From an uncultured Luminiphilus sp. (GTDB taxonomy: Bacteria; Pseudomonadota; Gammaproteobacteria; Pseudomonadales; Halieaceae): a stretch of DNA of 64,000 bases. The stretch lies in NCBI GenBank assembly GCA_943787485.1, contig CALSMP010000008.1, forward strand, positions 1-64,000, in the 5' to 3' direction. Positions 47,785 to 57,000 of this stretch are shown here, one piece after another. A program made the translations under genes and the position numbers. The notes below the pieces were generated by a model that saw only the letters and a list, made by a program, of their open reading frames with translations, did no database searches and was not told where the DNA came from. Each line of letters starts with the position of its first letter. Position 1 is the stretch's first letter.

Positions 47785-48306
47785 TCAGTCAGACCGAGCA
47801 ACAATGTCATCGATGAGCCCACCTATGCTGTTGGGCTGAACCCAGTGCGCCGCATACCAAGTGTGCAAACAGCGTACCCGATCGGGGTCAACGATGCCGC
47901 CGATTCCCCGCTCAGTGAAGGCCGACATCATACCCCCTGCTTCGAGAAACTGCTTCTCCTCTAGCGTCATAAAGCGATCCCTCGCGTCGCGGTACAACGC
48001 GTGATCCTCGCGCATCCGAGATCGCAGCGTAGCCGACTGATCAACCATTGCCTGAAGTGCCGCGATTTGACCCGAGGCCTCGAGTCGGTCAAGCAGTAAA
48101 TTCCACTGAGGGTCGATTAGCCAATACAAGGTCGGGAAGGGTTTGCCATCAACCACTGGCGCCACCCTGATTACCGCCGGCTGGCCCGCGTCATTCCAGC
48201 CAACGATCTCGCGCAAACCCCTCGGTTCGCGATCGAGTGCGTCGGTGATATAGCCGAGCCAACGCGCCAACTCCTCCGTCCGTGCTTCACCGTTTGTCGT
48301 ATTCAT
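47785..48306 (-). CDS. DUF501-domain protein
   Basis: A 173-residue soluble protein matching the DUF501 family. Recognisable segments are a central PAVIRVAPVVDGKPFPTLYWLIDPQW, RLEASGQIAALQ, and a C-terminal RGIGGIVDPDRVRCLHTWYAAHW. The family has conserved Cys and His residues in the last segment but no known function. I chose ATG 48306 (MNTTNGEART), preceded on the minus strand by TTGGAG at 5 bases, over the longer ORF. It is divergent from the cobalamin riboswitch leader and heads a possible unit with aroG. Confidence 0.82.
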   Translation of the reverse strand: MNTTNGEARTEELARWLGYITDALDREPRGLREIVGWNDAGQPAVIRVAPVVDGKPFPTLYWLIDPQWNLLLDRLEASGQIAALQAMVDQSATLRSRMREDHALYRDARDRFMTLEEKQFLEAGGMMSAFTERGIGGIVDPDRVRCLHTWYAAHWVQPNSIGGLIDDIVARSD

Positions 48307-48400
48307 TAGCTCCAAGCTCGTTTTCTCGCTGAATTCATGGCGAGAAGCTGCGGCACGAAAGATCATTGACCCTAGACAGAGTGCGGAGTACAGTCGCGCG

Positions 48401-48529
48401 GTCAGGTGCCTGTCGATCTCTCAGATCTGGTCAGGTTAAAAGGGAAGTTTGGCACAAAGCTGCTGATGCTTGTAGTCAACGCTGCCCCCGCAACGGTAGG
48501 GAAAATCCCGAGCCCGATACCTGCCTGAC
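48401..48529 (+). promoter_or_regulatory. Cobalamin (AdoCbl-type) riboswitch
   Basis: The leader of btuB carries the conserved B12 riboswitch landmarks in order: CAGGTGCC at the 5' side, AAAAGGGAAGTTTGG, then the hallmark GCTGCCCCCGCAACGGTA, and AGCCCGATACCTGCCTG which pairs back to the start. The order, spacing and location upstream of a TonB receptor and cobO are diagnostic. The ~110 bases between its 3' edge and the btuB start should hold the expression platform; GGCAGGTGTCG at 48557-48567 could take part. The rest of the 334-base gap shows no gene. Confidence 0.93.
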
Positions 48530-48640
48530 ACCGAAGACCGAAGAGCGGTGGGCTCTGGCAGGTGTCGATGATCCGCATCCAACGCGACGTCCCCTGTATT
48601 TCCCAGCGCCTACTGCAACCGACATGAAGGCGTTTATTTC

Positions 48641-50530
48641 TTGAATCAGACGAAGCACCCACAAAGCGACCGGCCTTGGCATCTAGATAATAGAGGGTTC
48701 GTCCAGCGAGCAGGCCTCGCTCTGCTGGTGATTGCTTTGCCACTCGACAGTGCCGCGCAAACGGAACTCGAGGAGACGGTCGTTGTGGCCTCTCGAGTGC
48801 CCACTCCGCTGTCACAGGTGGGGGTTTCAGTCGACGTGATTGATCGCGAGGCGCTTACCTTACTCGGCTACCGAGACCTGGCGTCACTGCTCAACATCCA
48901 GACGGGTATCTCGGTCACCCGCGATGGTGGGTTCGGTAAGGCCGCCGCGATCCGTATGCGGGGTGAAGAGGGGTACAGGACACGGGTGCTGCTCGATGGC
49001 ATCGATTTAAGTGACCCCTCATCCCCTCAAATAAGTCCCCGTATAGAGCACCTATTAACCGAGGGAATTGATCGCGTTGAAATTCTGCGGGGCCCTCAGG
49101 GGTTGATGTACGGTGCAGATGCCGGTGGCATCATCGCACTGACATCGCGACAAGTATCGGATGGCCTGCTGGCGGATCTGTCGCTTGAGGGCGGTGAAAA
49201 CCAGTTTCGACAAATGGGCATCAATCTGGCCGGTGGCAATGCGTGGCTACAAGGAGCCCTCTCATATACGGATCTTTCAACCGACGGATACAATGCGCGA
49301 CCCTCTGATCAATCGCCCGCCGACGCTGATGGCTACGAGAATCAAACCTTTCATGGCAACTTGCGGGTTGTCATCAGCGATCAGTGGCAGCTTCAACTGA
49401 GCAGCCATCACATCGACGCTGAGAATGACTATGACGGCTGCTTCAACGCCACTGATTTCTCTGCGAGCAACCTGTGCACCGATGATTTTGAACAAACGAA
49501 TCATCGTGTTGCGGTCCACTGGGAAACCTCACAGTTTTCATCTAACCTCAGCTTCGAAGACAGTAGCAGCGAGCGAATATTTGCTACCGAAGGACTGAGC
49601 ACGTTTACACCCACAAGCGAGCAGCAGGAGATATCCTGGCTGTCCTCTTACCAAGGCGAACTCGGTCGAGTCGTGCTCGGCGTGGATTTCCAGGAACAAG
49701 CCTACGATGATGCCTTCAGTCAGCGCTCGCGAGACAACACGGGCATTTATGGGGAATTGCACTCGGCGCTCTTTCTCGGCAGCGCCACCGCCGGCGTGCG
49801 TCACGACGATAACGACGATTTTGGCCAGCACACATCCTGGCGACTGAGCACCATTCAATATCTCACACAAAGCGGGCGCCCCCTCCTCCTTAGAGCGGCG
49901 ATTGGCACCGGTTTTAGGGCGCCTAGCCTCTACGAGGTCGGCTACAACGAAGGACCGTTTGGGTATCCCCCAGCCTCCTCTAAGCCTCTCTATGAAGAAC
50001 AAAGTCTGGGCTGGGAACTAGGGCTCCAATGGGGGGAAGAACAGCAGGTGGTGTCAGCCACCTGGTTCGATCAGCGCATCGACAACGAAATTGTCTTTGA
50101 CCTCGCAAATTACTCGGGCTACCTGCAGACTGACGATCGCGTGACATCTAGAGGCCTTGAACTGGCTGCACGGACACGCTTCGCAGAACATTGGTCAGTC
50201 GTTGCCAATGCCACCTGGAACGAGACCGATACCAGCAATGGAGCCCAGCGCGCCTACCGACCTGAATTGAGCGGCGCTCTGTCCATCCAATGGCAAAACC
50301 ACCTCATTCAATCCTCACTCACCCTTCATGGTCAATTTGATAGTGTTGATGTAACTAATGTGCCGATGCCTGACACACATCAGGTGGACTGGACGTTTAT
50401 GACGGATCTGGGTCGCGGTTTAGTCGTCAACGCTCGGGTCGAAAATCTGACCAACCAACTGGCGCCGCGTATTCGCGACTACGCTGTTCAAGGGCGAGCC
50501 GCCTACGTCGGCTTGCGATATAGCATCTAG
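48641..50530 (+). CDS. btuB: TonB-dependent vitamin B12 receptor
   Basis: A 629-residue outer-membrane receptor. After a signal peptide (RAGLALLVIALPLDSAAQ) comes a TonB-box-like ETVVVASRVPTPL. The plug domain follows, with DLASLLNIQTGISVTRDGG and VEILRGPQGLMYGADAGGIIALTSRQ, and then a beta-barrel ending in the typical strand AYVGLRYSI. The cobalamin riboswitch in front and cobO behind indicate cobalamin or another corrinoid as ligand. The start is a TTG at 48641; GAAGG lies about 10 bases before it, and no in-frame ATG is available upstream. Transcription or translation should fall when B12 is plentiful. Confidence 0.92.
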   Translation: MNQTKHPQSDRPWHLDNRGFVQRAGLALLVIALPLDSAAQTELEETVVVASRVPTPLSQVGVSVDVIDREALTLLGYRDLASLLNIQTGISVTRDGGFGKAAAIRMRGEEGYRTRVLLDGIDLSDPSSPQISPRIEHLLTEGIDRVEILRGPQGLMYGADAGGIIALTSRQVSDGLLADLSLEGGENQFRQMGINLAGGNAWLQGALSYTDLSTDGYNARPSDQSPADADGYENQTFHGNLRVVISDQWQLQLSSHHIDAENDYDGCFNATDFSASNLCTDDFEQTNHRVAVHWETSQFSSNLSFEDSSSERIFATEGLSTFTPTSEQQEISWLSSYQGELGRVVLGVDFQEQAYDDAFSQRSRDNTGIYGELHSALFLGSATAGVRHDDNDDFGQHTSWRLSTIQYLTQSGRPLLLRAAIGTGFRAPSLYEVGYNEGPFGYPPASSKPLYEEQSLGWELGLQWGEEQQVVSATWFDQRIDNEIVFDLANYSGYLQTDDRVTSRGLELAARTRFAEHWSVVANATWNETDTSNGAQRAYRPELSGALSIQWQNHLIQSSLTLHGQFDSVDVTNVPMPDTHQVDWTFMTDLGRGLVVNARVENLTNQLAPRIRDYAVQGRAAYVGLRYSI

Positions 50531-50540
50531 GATCAAGACC

Positions 50541-51149
50541 ATGACAAAGCCAACAAAAGCCACACGCCATAAAAAAGCCATGGAAAAACAAAAGGCCAAG
50601 GTCGATGCCACCATTGCCAGTGCCACGCTTGAACGGGGAGTAGCCGTTCTGCTAACGGGCGACGGTAAAGGCAAAACGTCTTCCGCATTTGGCATGGTGA
50701 TGCGCGCTCTGGGCTATGGCCAAAGGGTGGGCGTTGTGCAATTTATTAAAGGTCAGCAGTTGTCCGGCGAGGAGCATTACCTCAAAGATCACTGCCCGGA
50801 CGTCGAGTTTTACCAGATGGGCACCGGCTTCACCTGGGATACCCAGGACCGCGGATCGGATATCGAAGCGGCTGAGCGCACCTGGGCTGTAGCCGAGGCG
50901 ATGCTGACCAACACGAACCTGGATTTGGTGGTGCTCGACGAGCTTACCTATATGCTAGCGTTCGATTACCTAGACGCTGACCGCGTTATCTCCGCTATAA
51001 CCGAGCGCCCCGCGGAGCAAAGCGTGGTCGTGACTGGCCGGGGAGGTGGCAGTAAACTTAGAGCGGCGATGGACACGGTGTCGGAGGTGAAAGATGTCGC
51101 GCACGCCTATCGGGAGGGCATTGCAGCCCGAAAAGGCGTCGACTTCTAA
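50541..51149 (+). CDS. cobO: Corrinoid adenosyltransferase (CobO/BtuR type)
   Basis: A 202-residue cytoplasmic enzyme that adds the adenosyl group from ATP to cob(I)alamin or cobyrinic acid a,c-diamide. It has Walker A GDGKGKTSSAFGM, RALGYGQRVGVVQFIKG, FYQMGTGFTWDTQD, LDLVVLDELTYM and VVVTGRGGG, with a basic N-terminal helix. It starts 10 bases after btuB, so both respond to the riboswitch. With no corrin ring synthesis genes in view, it probably serves salvage of imported B12. Confidence 0.95.
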   Translation: MTKPTKATRHKKAMEKQKAKVDATIASATLERGVAVLLTGDGKGKTSSAFGMVMRALGYGQRVGVVQFIKGQQLSGEEHYLKDHCPDVEFYQMGTGFTWDTQDRGSDIEAAERTWAVAEAMLTNTNLDLVVLDELTYMLAFDYLDADRVISAITERPAEQSVVVTGRGGGSKLRAAMDTVSEVKDVAHAYREGIAARKGVDF

Positions 51150-51756
51150 GGTGCACAGCGACAGTTCGCCACCACGGTCCTTCTCCTTTTCTTGGTTTGT
51201 CACCTACAAGTTTTTAAACTCGTTGTTCATGGGCCTCAGTATCGGGTCCGTCTTCACGCTCTACGCCCCCCTCTCTCCAGCCACCTTTTCAGCCGGTGGC
51301 ATCGGTCTCGCTTTAGCAACACTGATTATCGCCACGCAGTATCACAGGCTGTTTAATCGGGATTGGTTTTTCCGTCTTTCTTTTCTCGTCGAGTGCGTCA
51401 TTCTCTTGGGCGTGATTGCCGTTTTATTACTACCGATCGACCAGCAGCTGGCCATGTTCGTATATTTGGGCTACCAGCTTTCCTTCGCCTTCGGCGGCTA
51501 TCTGGTGCGGTATGAAACGCTGCTGATTGCACGGGACCAGGACCTCAAAACACTGGATGTTGCCAAACAAATTGCCTATCTCGTGGGCATGGGGCTGGCT
51601 TGGATAATTTACCAAACGCTTGAGTCCTATTGGTCGGTATCAACCGCCGATGGGCAGATACAGCGCCTCTACAATCTATTAGTCGTGGTCGAAATCGCTG
51701 TGCTCTACGCGCTCGCGCGCAGTTTTCCACGGCCAGCAAAAAACGGTAAGGTGTAG
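51094..51756 (+). CDS. Unassigned integral membrane protein in the B12 locus
   Basis: A 220-residue membrane protein that I do not recognise. After a ~35-residue cytoplasmic-like N-terminus there are about five or six helices (FLNSLFMGLSIGSVFTLYA, GGIGLALATLIIATQY, FFRLSFLVECVILLGVIAVLLL, QLAMFVYLGYQLSFAFGGYL, and two later). It ends with a basic tail (RSFPRPAKNGKV). ATG 51094 has GGAGG at 6 bases but overlaps cobO by 56 bases; GTG 51151, just after the cobO stop, is the alternative. Its place after btuB-cobO suggests riboswitch control and a role linked to corrinoids, which is inference only. Confidence 0.72.
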   Translation: MSRTPIGRALQPEKASTSKVHSDSSPPRSFSFSWFVTYKFLNSLFMGLSIGSVFTLYAPLSPATFSAGGIGLALATLIIATQYHRLFNRDWFFRLSFLVECVILLGVIAVLLLPIDQQLAMFVYLGYQLSFAFGGYLVRYETLLIARDQDLKTLDVAKQIAYLVGMGLAWIIYQTLESYWSVSTADGQIQRLYNLLVVVEIAVLYALARSFPRPAKNGKV

Positions 51757-51785
51757 AGCAAAGCAACTTTGGCGAGGACTGTCTG

Positions 51786-52328
51786 GTGACGGATCAAAAC
51801 CCCCGAAAGCAAAACGCTCAAAAGAATGTACCCAAACATCGTTGGGGCTCGGCTCGTACAGCCGCGATTTCAATCGTTTTAGCCACCTTGCTCGCTGGCA
51901 CGGCGAACGCTGATCCCCAAAGTCGGGTTGTCGAGCTTTTCGACTCAGTACAGGGGGTCAGAGGCCAAGGTCCTATTAATGACAAAGGTGATGGAGGTGG
52001 CTCAGGTGGTGAGCCACCCGTCGATCCCGAAGCTGAGGCCAAGGCCTTTTTTGAAACAGAAATGCACCCTCTCGTGTACCCCACCTGTTATCTCAGCTGC
52101 CATCAGGCGGGGGGCGTATCGGGCGGGTCAGACCTTGTGTTAGTAGGTCCCGGACCTAATCAAATTGCAGCCAACAACAGCGCATTCGTCAACTTCATCA
52201 CTGTCTTTAGCTCTTCCGCTACCCTACTTACACGAATCTCCGGTGGCGGCCATCCGGGCGGCGCTATATACACAAACGGCAGCAGTCAGTATCAAGTGAT
52301 TGAAACTTGGACCCAGTTTTACGACTAA
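51786..52328 (+). CDS. Secreted protein with an atypical CX3CH heme-like motif
   Basis: A 180-residue protein starting at a GTG, with a basic start and signal helix (TAAISIVLATLLAGTANA). A Gly/Pro-rich linker follows (GDGGGSGGEPPVDPEAEAK). Then a domain carries PLVYPTCYLSCHQAGGVSGGSDLVL, which looks like the heme-attachment region of small cytochrome c-like domains, except that three residues, not two, separate the Cys pair (CYLSCH). The end (QYQVIETWTQFYD) is similar to domain ends in such proteins. No Met axial ligand is obvious. It could be a heme protein or only a disulfide-bearing relative. It lies 30 bases after the membrane protein gene. Confidence 0.65.
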   Translation: MTDQNPRKQNAQKNVPKHRWGSARTAAISIVLATLLAGTANADPQSRVVELFDSVQGVRGQGPINDKGDGGGSGGEPPVDPEAEAKAFFETEMHPLVYPTCYLSCHQAGGVSGGSDLVLVGPGPNQIAANNSAFVNFITVFSSSATLLTRISGGGHPGGAIYTNGSSQYQVIETWTQFYD

Positions 52329-52426
52329 TATCCAGCAACCCCTGCGCTGAGTCACTCAAGGCGAAACCCGTATTGGGCGGACGCCTAGCGTGATGGCGAC
52401 GTCGAGCCCCGACACTACCCCGCCGA

Positions 52427-53221
52427 TCACTCCAACAGGTCAGGTTGCTCCGCGAGAATCACGTCGAACAACGGTTGCGCACTAAACCAACCCGCCGCCT
52501 CATTGCCAACTTGCTCCGCCGCGTGCAGCGCAATCGCGTGCGGGATTGAGATCGGCTCCCCGGCAGCCTCCGCCAGCAGTTGTGCCTGGCACGACCGCTC
52601 CATGGTGACGTACCACCAACAGGCCTCTTCAACGGATGCGCCAACCGTCAAATGTCCGTGATTTTGAAGAAAAATTGCCTTATGGGGTCCGAGTTTGCGC
52701 GCTAACGCCTCGCCCTCCGTCATATCGACAACGACCCCGGTATAGCTATCGAGTACCGTGTGATCGTCATAAAAAGCGCAGGCATCCTGGGTAATCGGGT
52801 CCAACAAGCGGCCCAAAGCGGACCACGCTTTACCATAGACAGAGTGAGCGTGGGCGGCCGCTGTTACCTCTGGGCGTCTCTTATGAATGTGACTATGGAT
52901 GGTAAATGCCGCACCGTTTAGCAAGCCCTTTCCTTCGACCACTTCCCCCTCGTGACTAACGCGAATCAAATCTGACACCCGCATTAATTTAAAGGAGCGC
53001 CCCATCGGATTTACCCAAAAGGTGTCGCTATCGAACGGATCACGCACGGTGATATGACCAGCCACGCCCTCATCAAAACCGCATTTGCCGAAGATACGAA
53101 GCGCCGCCGCAAGCCGCTGTTTTCGAAACAGCTGCTCCTCCTCGGGCTGTCGCTCGGGGACAGCAGCAGGCAGTTCGTCGTCTGCTGCGTTCATGATGAG
53201 TTGGTTCACTGACTGATTCAC
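52427..53221 (-). CDS. Class II aldolase/adducin family protein
   Basis: A 264-residue cytoplasmic protein of the class II aldolase/adducin superfamily (fuculose-phosphate aldolase relatives). Conserved parts are FGKCGFDEGVAGHITVRDPFDSDTFWVNPMG, the zinc-binding pair in IHSHIHKRRPEVTAAAHAHSVYGKAWSALG, and FLQNHGHLTVGASVEEACWW with the third His. Many proteins with this exact layout have no assigned substrate. Its ATG overlaps the stop of the upstream HxlR regulator gene (4 bases), so it is probably the regulator's operon partner. Confidence 0.88.
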   Translation of the reverse strand: MNQSVNQLIMNAADDELPAAVPERQPEEEQLFRKQRLAAALRIFGKCGFDEGVAGHITVRDPFDSDTFWVNPMGRSFKLMRVSDLIRVSHEGEVVEGKGLLNGAAFTIHSHIHKRRPEVTAAAHAHSVYGKAWSALGRLLDPITQDACAFYDDHTVLDSYTGVVVDMTEGEALARKLGPHKAIFLQNHGHLTVGASVEEACWWYVTMERSCQAQLLAEAAGEPISIPHAIALHAAEQVGNEAAGWFSAQPLFDVILAEQPDLLE

Positions 53222-53787
53222 TTGGATTCCTCACTGTGTTGCGCAAGCCAACGCTGGTTAAAGTCGGCGGCGGCGGCTGGTAGCCCGGCCTCTGACGGTA
53301 TCGCATCGTTATTATCTCGGCATGCCTGCACATAGGCATCAAGCACCACGCCATGGCGCGGCGCCACTTCCTCCGGTTTAAGCGGATCACCACACTCTGA
53401 GCACGTCACCCTAGGCGCGGTCAACTTACCGCACCGTGTGTGCCAGTATACCGTTGGCGCGCCTTCCTGACCGGCGAGCCACTCGTCACCCCAGTGGCTT
53501 AACGTCAGCAGAACGGGGTATAACCCCAATCCTTTCCTGGTCAATCGGTACTCGTAGCGAACCGGTCTGTCCGTATAGGGCACTTTGATCATGACCCCGG
53601 CATCAACCAAGCCATTCAAACGCTCGGTTAATCGATGTCGGGTAACGCCAAGATTGCGGTGAAAATCGTCAAATCGGCGAGTGCCCTTGAACGCGTCACG
53701 AACAATAAGCAGAGTCCAGCGCTCCCCCACGACCGCTAACGCCCTGGCGACCGAGCAAACCTGTTCGTCAATGTTATCCCACTTCAC
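53218..53787 (-). CDS. HxlR-family transcriptional regulator
   Basis: A 189-residue regulator. The winged helix is residues ~8-100: CSVARALAVVGERWTLLIVRDAFKGTRRFDDFHRNLGVTRHRLTERL, the standard HxlR opening, with an N-terminal Cys (redox or electrophile sensing in some members) at about residue 10. The C-terminal extension has a CxnCxxCG zinc-ribbon-like set (TRCGKL ... VTCSECGDPL). I chose GTG 53787 (MKWDNIDEQV), preceded by AGGAG at 5 bases, instead of the longer ORF. It is co-transcribed with the aldolase gene and divergent from the large TonB receptor gene. Confidence 0.9.
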   Translation of the reverse strand: MKWDNIDEQVCSVARALAVVGERWTLLIVRDAFKGTRRFDDFHRNLGVTRHRLTERLNGLVDAGVMIKVPYTDRPVRYEYRLTRKGLGLYPVLLTLSHWGDEWLAGQEGAPTVYWHTRCGKLTAPRVTCSECGDPLKPEEVAPRHGVVLDAYVQACRDNNDAIPSEAGLPAAAADFNQRWLAQHSEESK

Positions 53788-53853
53788 AAGCACTCCTGCC
53801 TGTTGTTCCCAAGGGGTCGCCCCCATTGAAGCATATTCGGCGTACCGTCCGCC

Positions 53854-53891
53854 AAAATTGCAAATTTTCACGCCTATTCGTCAAATTTTCA
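53854..53891. promoter_or_regulatory. Candidate operator repeats between HxlR gene and TonB receptor
   Basis: CAAATTTTCA occurs twice as a direct repeat, at 53861-53870 and 53882-53891, exactly 21 bases apart (two helical turns). The first copy overlaps the inverted repeat AAAATT-GCA-AATTTT at 53854-53868. The site lies 67-104 bases before the regulator start and just before a TTGACT (53892-53897) that could be a -35 element for the TonB receptor gene, with TCATAT 18 bases on. Control by the HxlR protein is a guess from position. Confidence 0.4.
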
Positions 53892-54059
53892 TTGACTTGA
53901 CTGCGCCAGTGAGGATCATATGCACTGTTGAAATTCAGCATCAAGGCCTGCCTGTAAGGCTGGGATCACCCCGACCGGAACGCTTATCGGGCGATCAGCT
54001 TAATGCGCGGATTCAGTAAAAGATGGAAAAAACATACAAAATTAAGGGGGCCTTTTCCC

Positions 54060-57000
54060 ATGGCACTTATCAATAGATCGACCTCTTTACGCTGGGCGGT
54101 TCAAGCCGCACTGCTGGGCCTTGTTGTGACGGCACAAGCCCAAGACGAGGTGTTGGACAGCACCGCCGTTGAGGCCGCCGCTGAGACCAGCTCACCAGCG
54201 GCCGCAGAGGCCCCCGTCGAAGAAGTTATTGTCACAGGCTCACGCCTGAAGCGCGATACCTTCTCAAGTATCGCTCCGCTTCAAGTCATCACCACCGAGT
54301 TTTCAAAGGAAGTGGGCCTTATTGACGCTGCCGATATCCTCCAGGGATCCACGGCGTCTACTGGCCAACAGATTGACCTGACTTTCCAGGGCTTCGTTCT
54401 CGACAATGGACCCGCCGCCTCCACCGTTGACCTCCGTGGTCTGGGCGCCCAGCGAAACCTTATCCTGGTCAATGGCCGCCGGGTGTCACCCTCGGGCGTG
54501 GAAGGCGCCCCTGCTGCACCCAACCTGAACTTGTTACCCCGCTCCCTCGTAGAGCGCTATGACATTGTGCTGGACGGCGCATCGTCGGTGTACGGATCTG
54601 ACGCCATCGCGGGTGTCGTTAACGCGATTTTGCGCAAGGATTTCGATGGCTTTGAACTCGAGCTCTTTACCAACCAGCCCGAGCAGTCTGGCGGCGCCGA
54701 TACGACGGTATCTGCGGCGTGGGGTTTTAACACTGACCGCGGAGTTTTCGGTATTGGTGGCGAATATGTGGAAACCACCAAAGCGGCGCTTGGCGACCGG
54801 GATTGGACCGGCGACTGTACGAGCAACGTTGAGATCGACGAGAACGGTAGCATCAGAACCGAAGACCAATACTACGCGTCGATAGGCTACCCGTCCTACG
54901 GTAACTGCGCGTTCCAATCAGTCGCTGCACGGACCTTTATCCCATCTATCGATATGGGCTCTATTTACTACACCCCCGGTTACTCCAACGGTGGCTGGGG
55001 CAATTTCAGTGAGTCTGGCGATCCCTATACCGGTTTGGCTGCCGATGGTAACGGCGATGGCGTGGGTGATATCGATTTGCTGCAATACGATTTCAATGGC
55101 AAACCCGCAGCGCTCGACGCGGATTTGTTCCCCAAGACCACGCGCTACAACATCATGGCGTACGGGGAATACACCTTCGAAGGTGAAGCCAACATCACAC
55201 CCTACTTCGAAGCCAACTACTCCTACTTTGAAGCAGAATCGAAGAGTAGCGAGGGCCAACTGTTCCCAACAGTTCCCGCAAATAACCCCTTCAACCTGTG
55301 CAACCCCAATCAGCCCAACGGCGTGGACTGCGGCCTTGCCGCTGACGCGTATTTGGATAATCCCAGCATCGCGGCCAATTTTGCCAATTTCTATGGCCTC
55401 ACCCCCGCGGAATTTAGAGACTTCGGGATCGTCAATATCTACCCGGGAGCGCTCGGACCGGTATCCACTATCCCAATTGTATCGGTTCGGGGTGACCGTA
55501 ACCGTGTGGAGACTGAGCAAACTCAAATCCGCGTCGTCGGCGGTGTGCGGGGAGATATGCCGTTCCTGAATATCGGTACGCTGGATGACTGGTCTTTCGA
55601 TGCCTATTTCAGCTATTCGCTCTCTGAGGGCGAGTCACGCCGCTTCGGTGTCCGTGAAGACCGACTCGAGTACGCGCTGGGATACTACAGCTCAACGAGC
55701 ACCCCTTGCGAGAATGATCTTGGCGTAGAACTCCGCGCTGACGCCAGCGCGGGCTGCGTTCCCGTCAACATGTATGCTCCTTCGCTTTATCCCGTTGGCG
55801 AAGTCGTGGGCGATTTCGGCTCGCAGGCCGAGCGAGATTACCTCTTTGATACCCGAAATTTTGATACCGAGTACGAGCAAACCATCGTTTCCGCTTACGC
55901 AACGGGCGATCTATTCGACCTGCCCGCTGGTAGCGTCGCCTTGGGCCTCGGCGTAGAGTTTCGCCGAGATGAAATTAACTCGATCCCCGATGCTATCGCT
56001 GAGCAGGGACTGTTCTGGGGCTTCTTCTCCGACAAGGGAGCCAAAGGCTCTCGCGACGTAAACGAATTCTTCGTTGAAGCAGAGATTCCCTTGCTGGCTA
56101 ATCTGCCCTTGGCACGAGAACTCAACGTCAACCTGTCAGCGCGTTTCACTGATGACGAGTACTACGGAGACAATACCACTGAGTCGATAAAAGTGGGGTG
56201 GCGTCCGGCGGATTCACTGCTCATCAGGGGAACCTGGGGTACCGCTTTCCGAGCACCTAACCTGCGCGAACTGTTCCTCGGCGGCTCCACCGGATTCCTG
56301 AATGTGGGTGACCCTTGTTATGTCCCCGAAACGGCGATCGACAACCTGACGGGAGAATACAATCCCGCTAACGATAAACGCGATCAATTGATCCTGGATA
56401 ACTGCCGTGCAACCGGTGTTGATCCGACACTGGCCAATAACGGCGGCTTCAACACCTACAGCGTGGAAGTACAGCAAGGCGGGTCGCTGGAGCTGGATCC
56501 CGAGGAATCCGATTCCTGGACCATTGGCTTTTCCTATGAGCAGGACTTCAGCAACAAGTTTGATCTCTCCTTTGGTATGACGTTCTCTGAAATTGAGATT
56601 ACCAATACGGTGATCGAACCCAGCACCGGCTTTATCATTGGCGACTGCTACACCGATGAAGCGGGTACCGGTGCCAGCGTTTTCTGTAGCCGCATTACGC
56701 GAGACTTCAGTGACCCCACCGATCCCCAAATCATCTTCATGGACCTAGGCTTCATCAACCGCGATAAAGAAACTTACCGCGGCATTGATTACAACCTGTT
56801 CTTTGCAGATCAGATCAACATCGGCGTGCCTATTGATTTGAGCCTGAACCTGACCGCTACCAAGCTGGTGGAGCGCTCAACGCTATTTACCAATCCCGAT
56901 GGCAGCGTCGACCAAGAAGGTTATAAAGGTGAGTGGGGCTTCCCCGAGTGGCGAGCCCAAGCGGCGCTTCGTCTTGAGTGGGACCGCTGGGCGTTTACCT

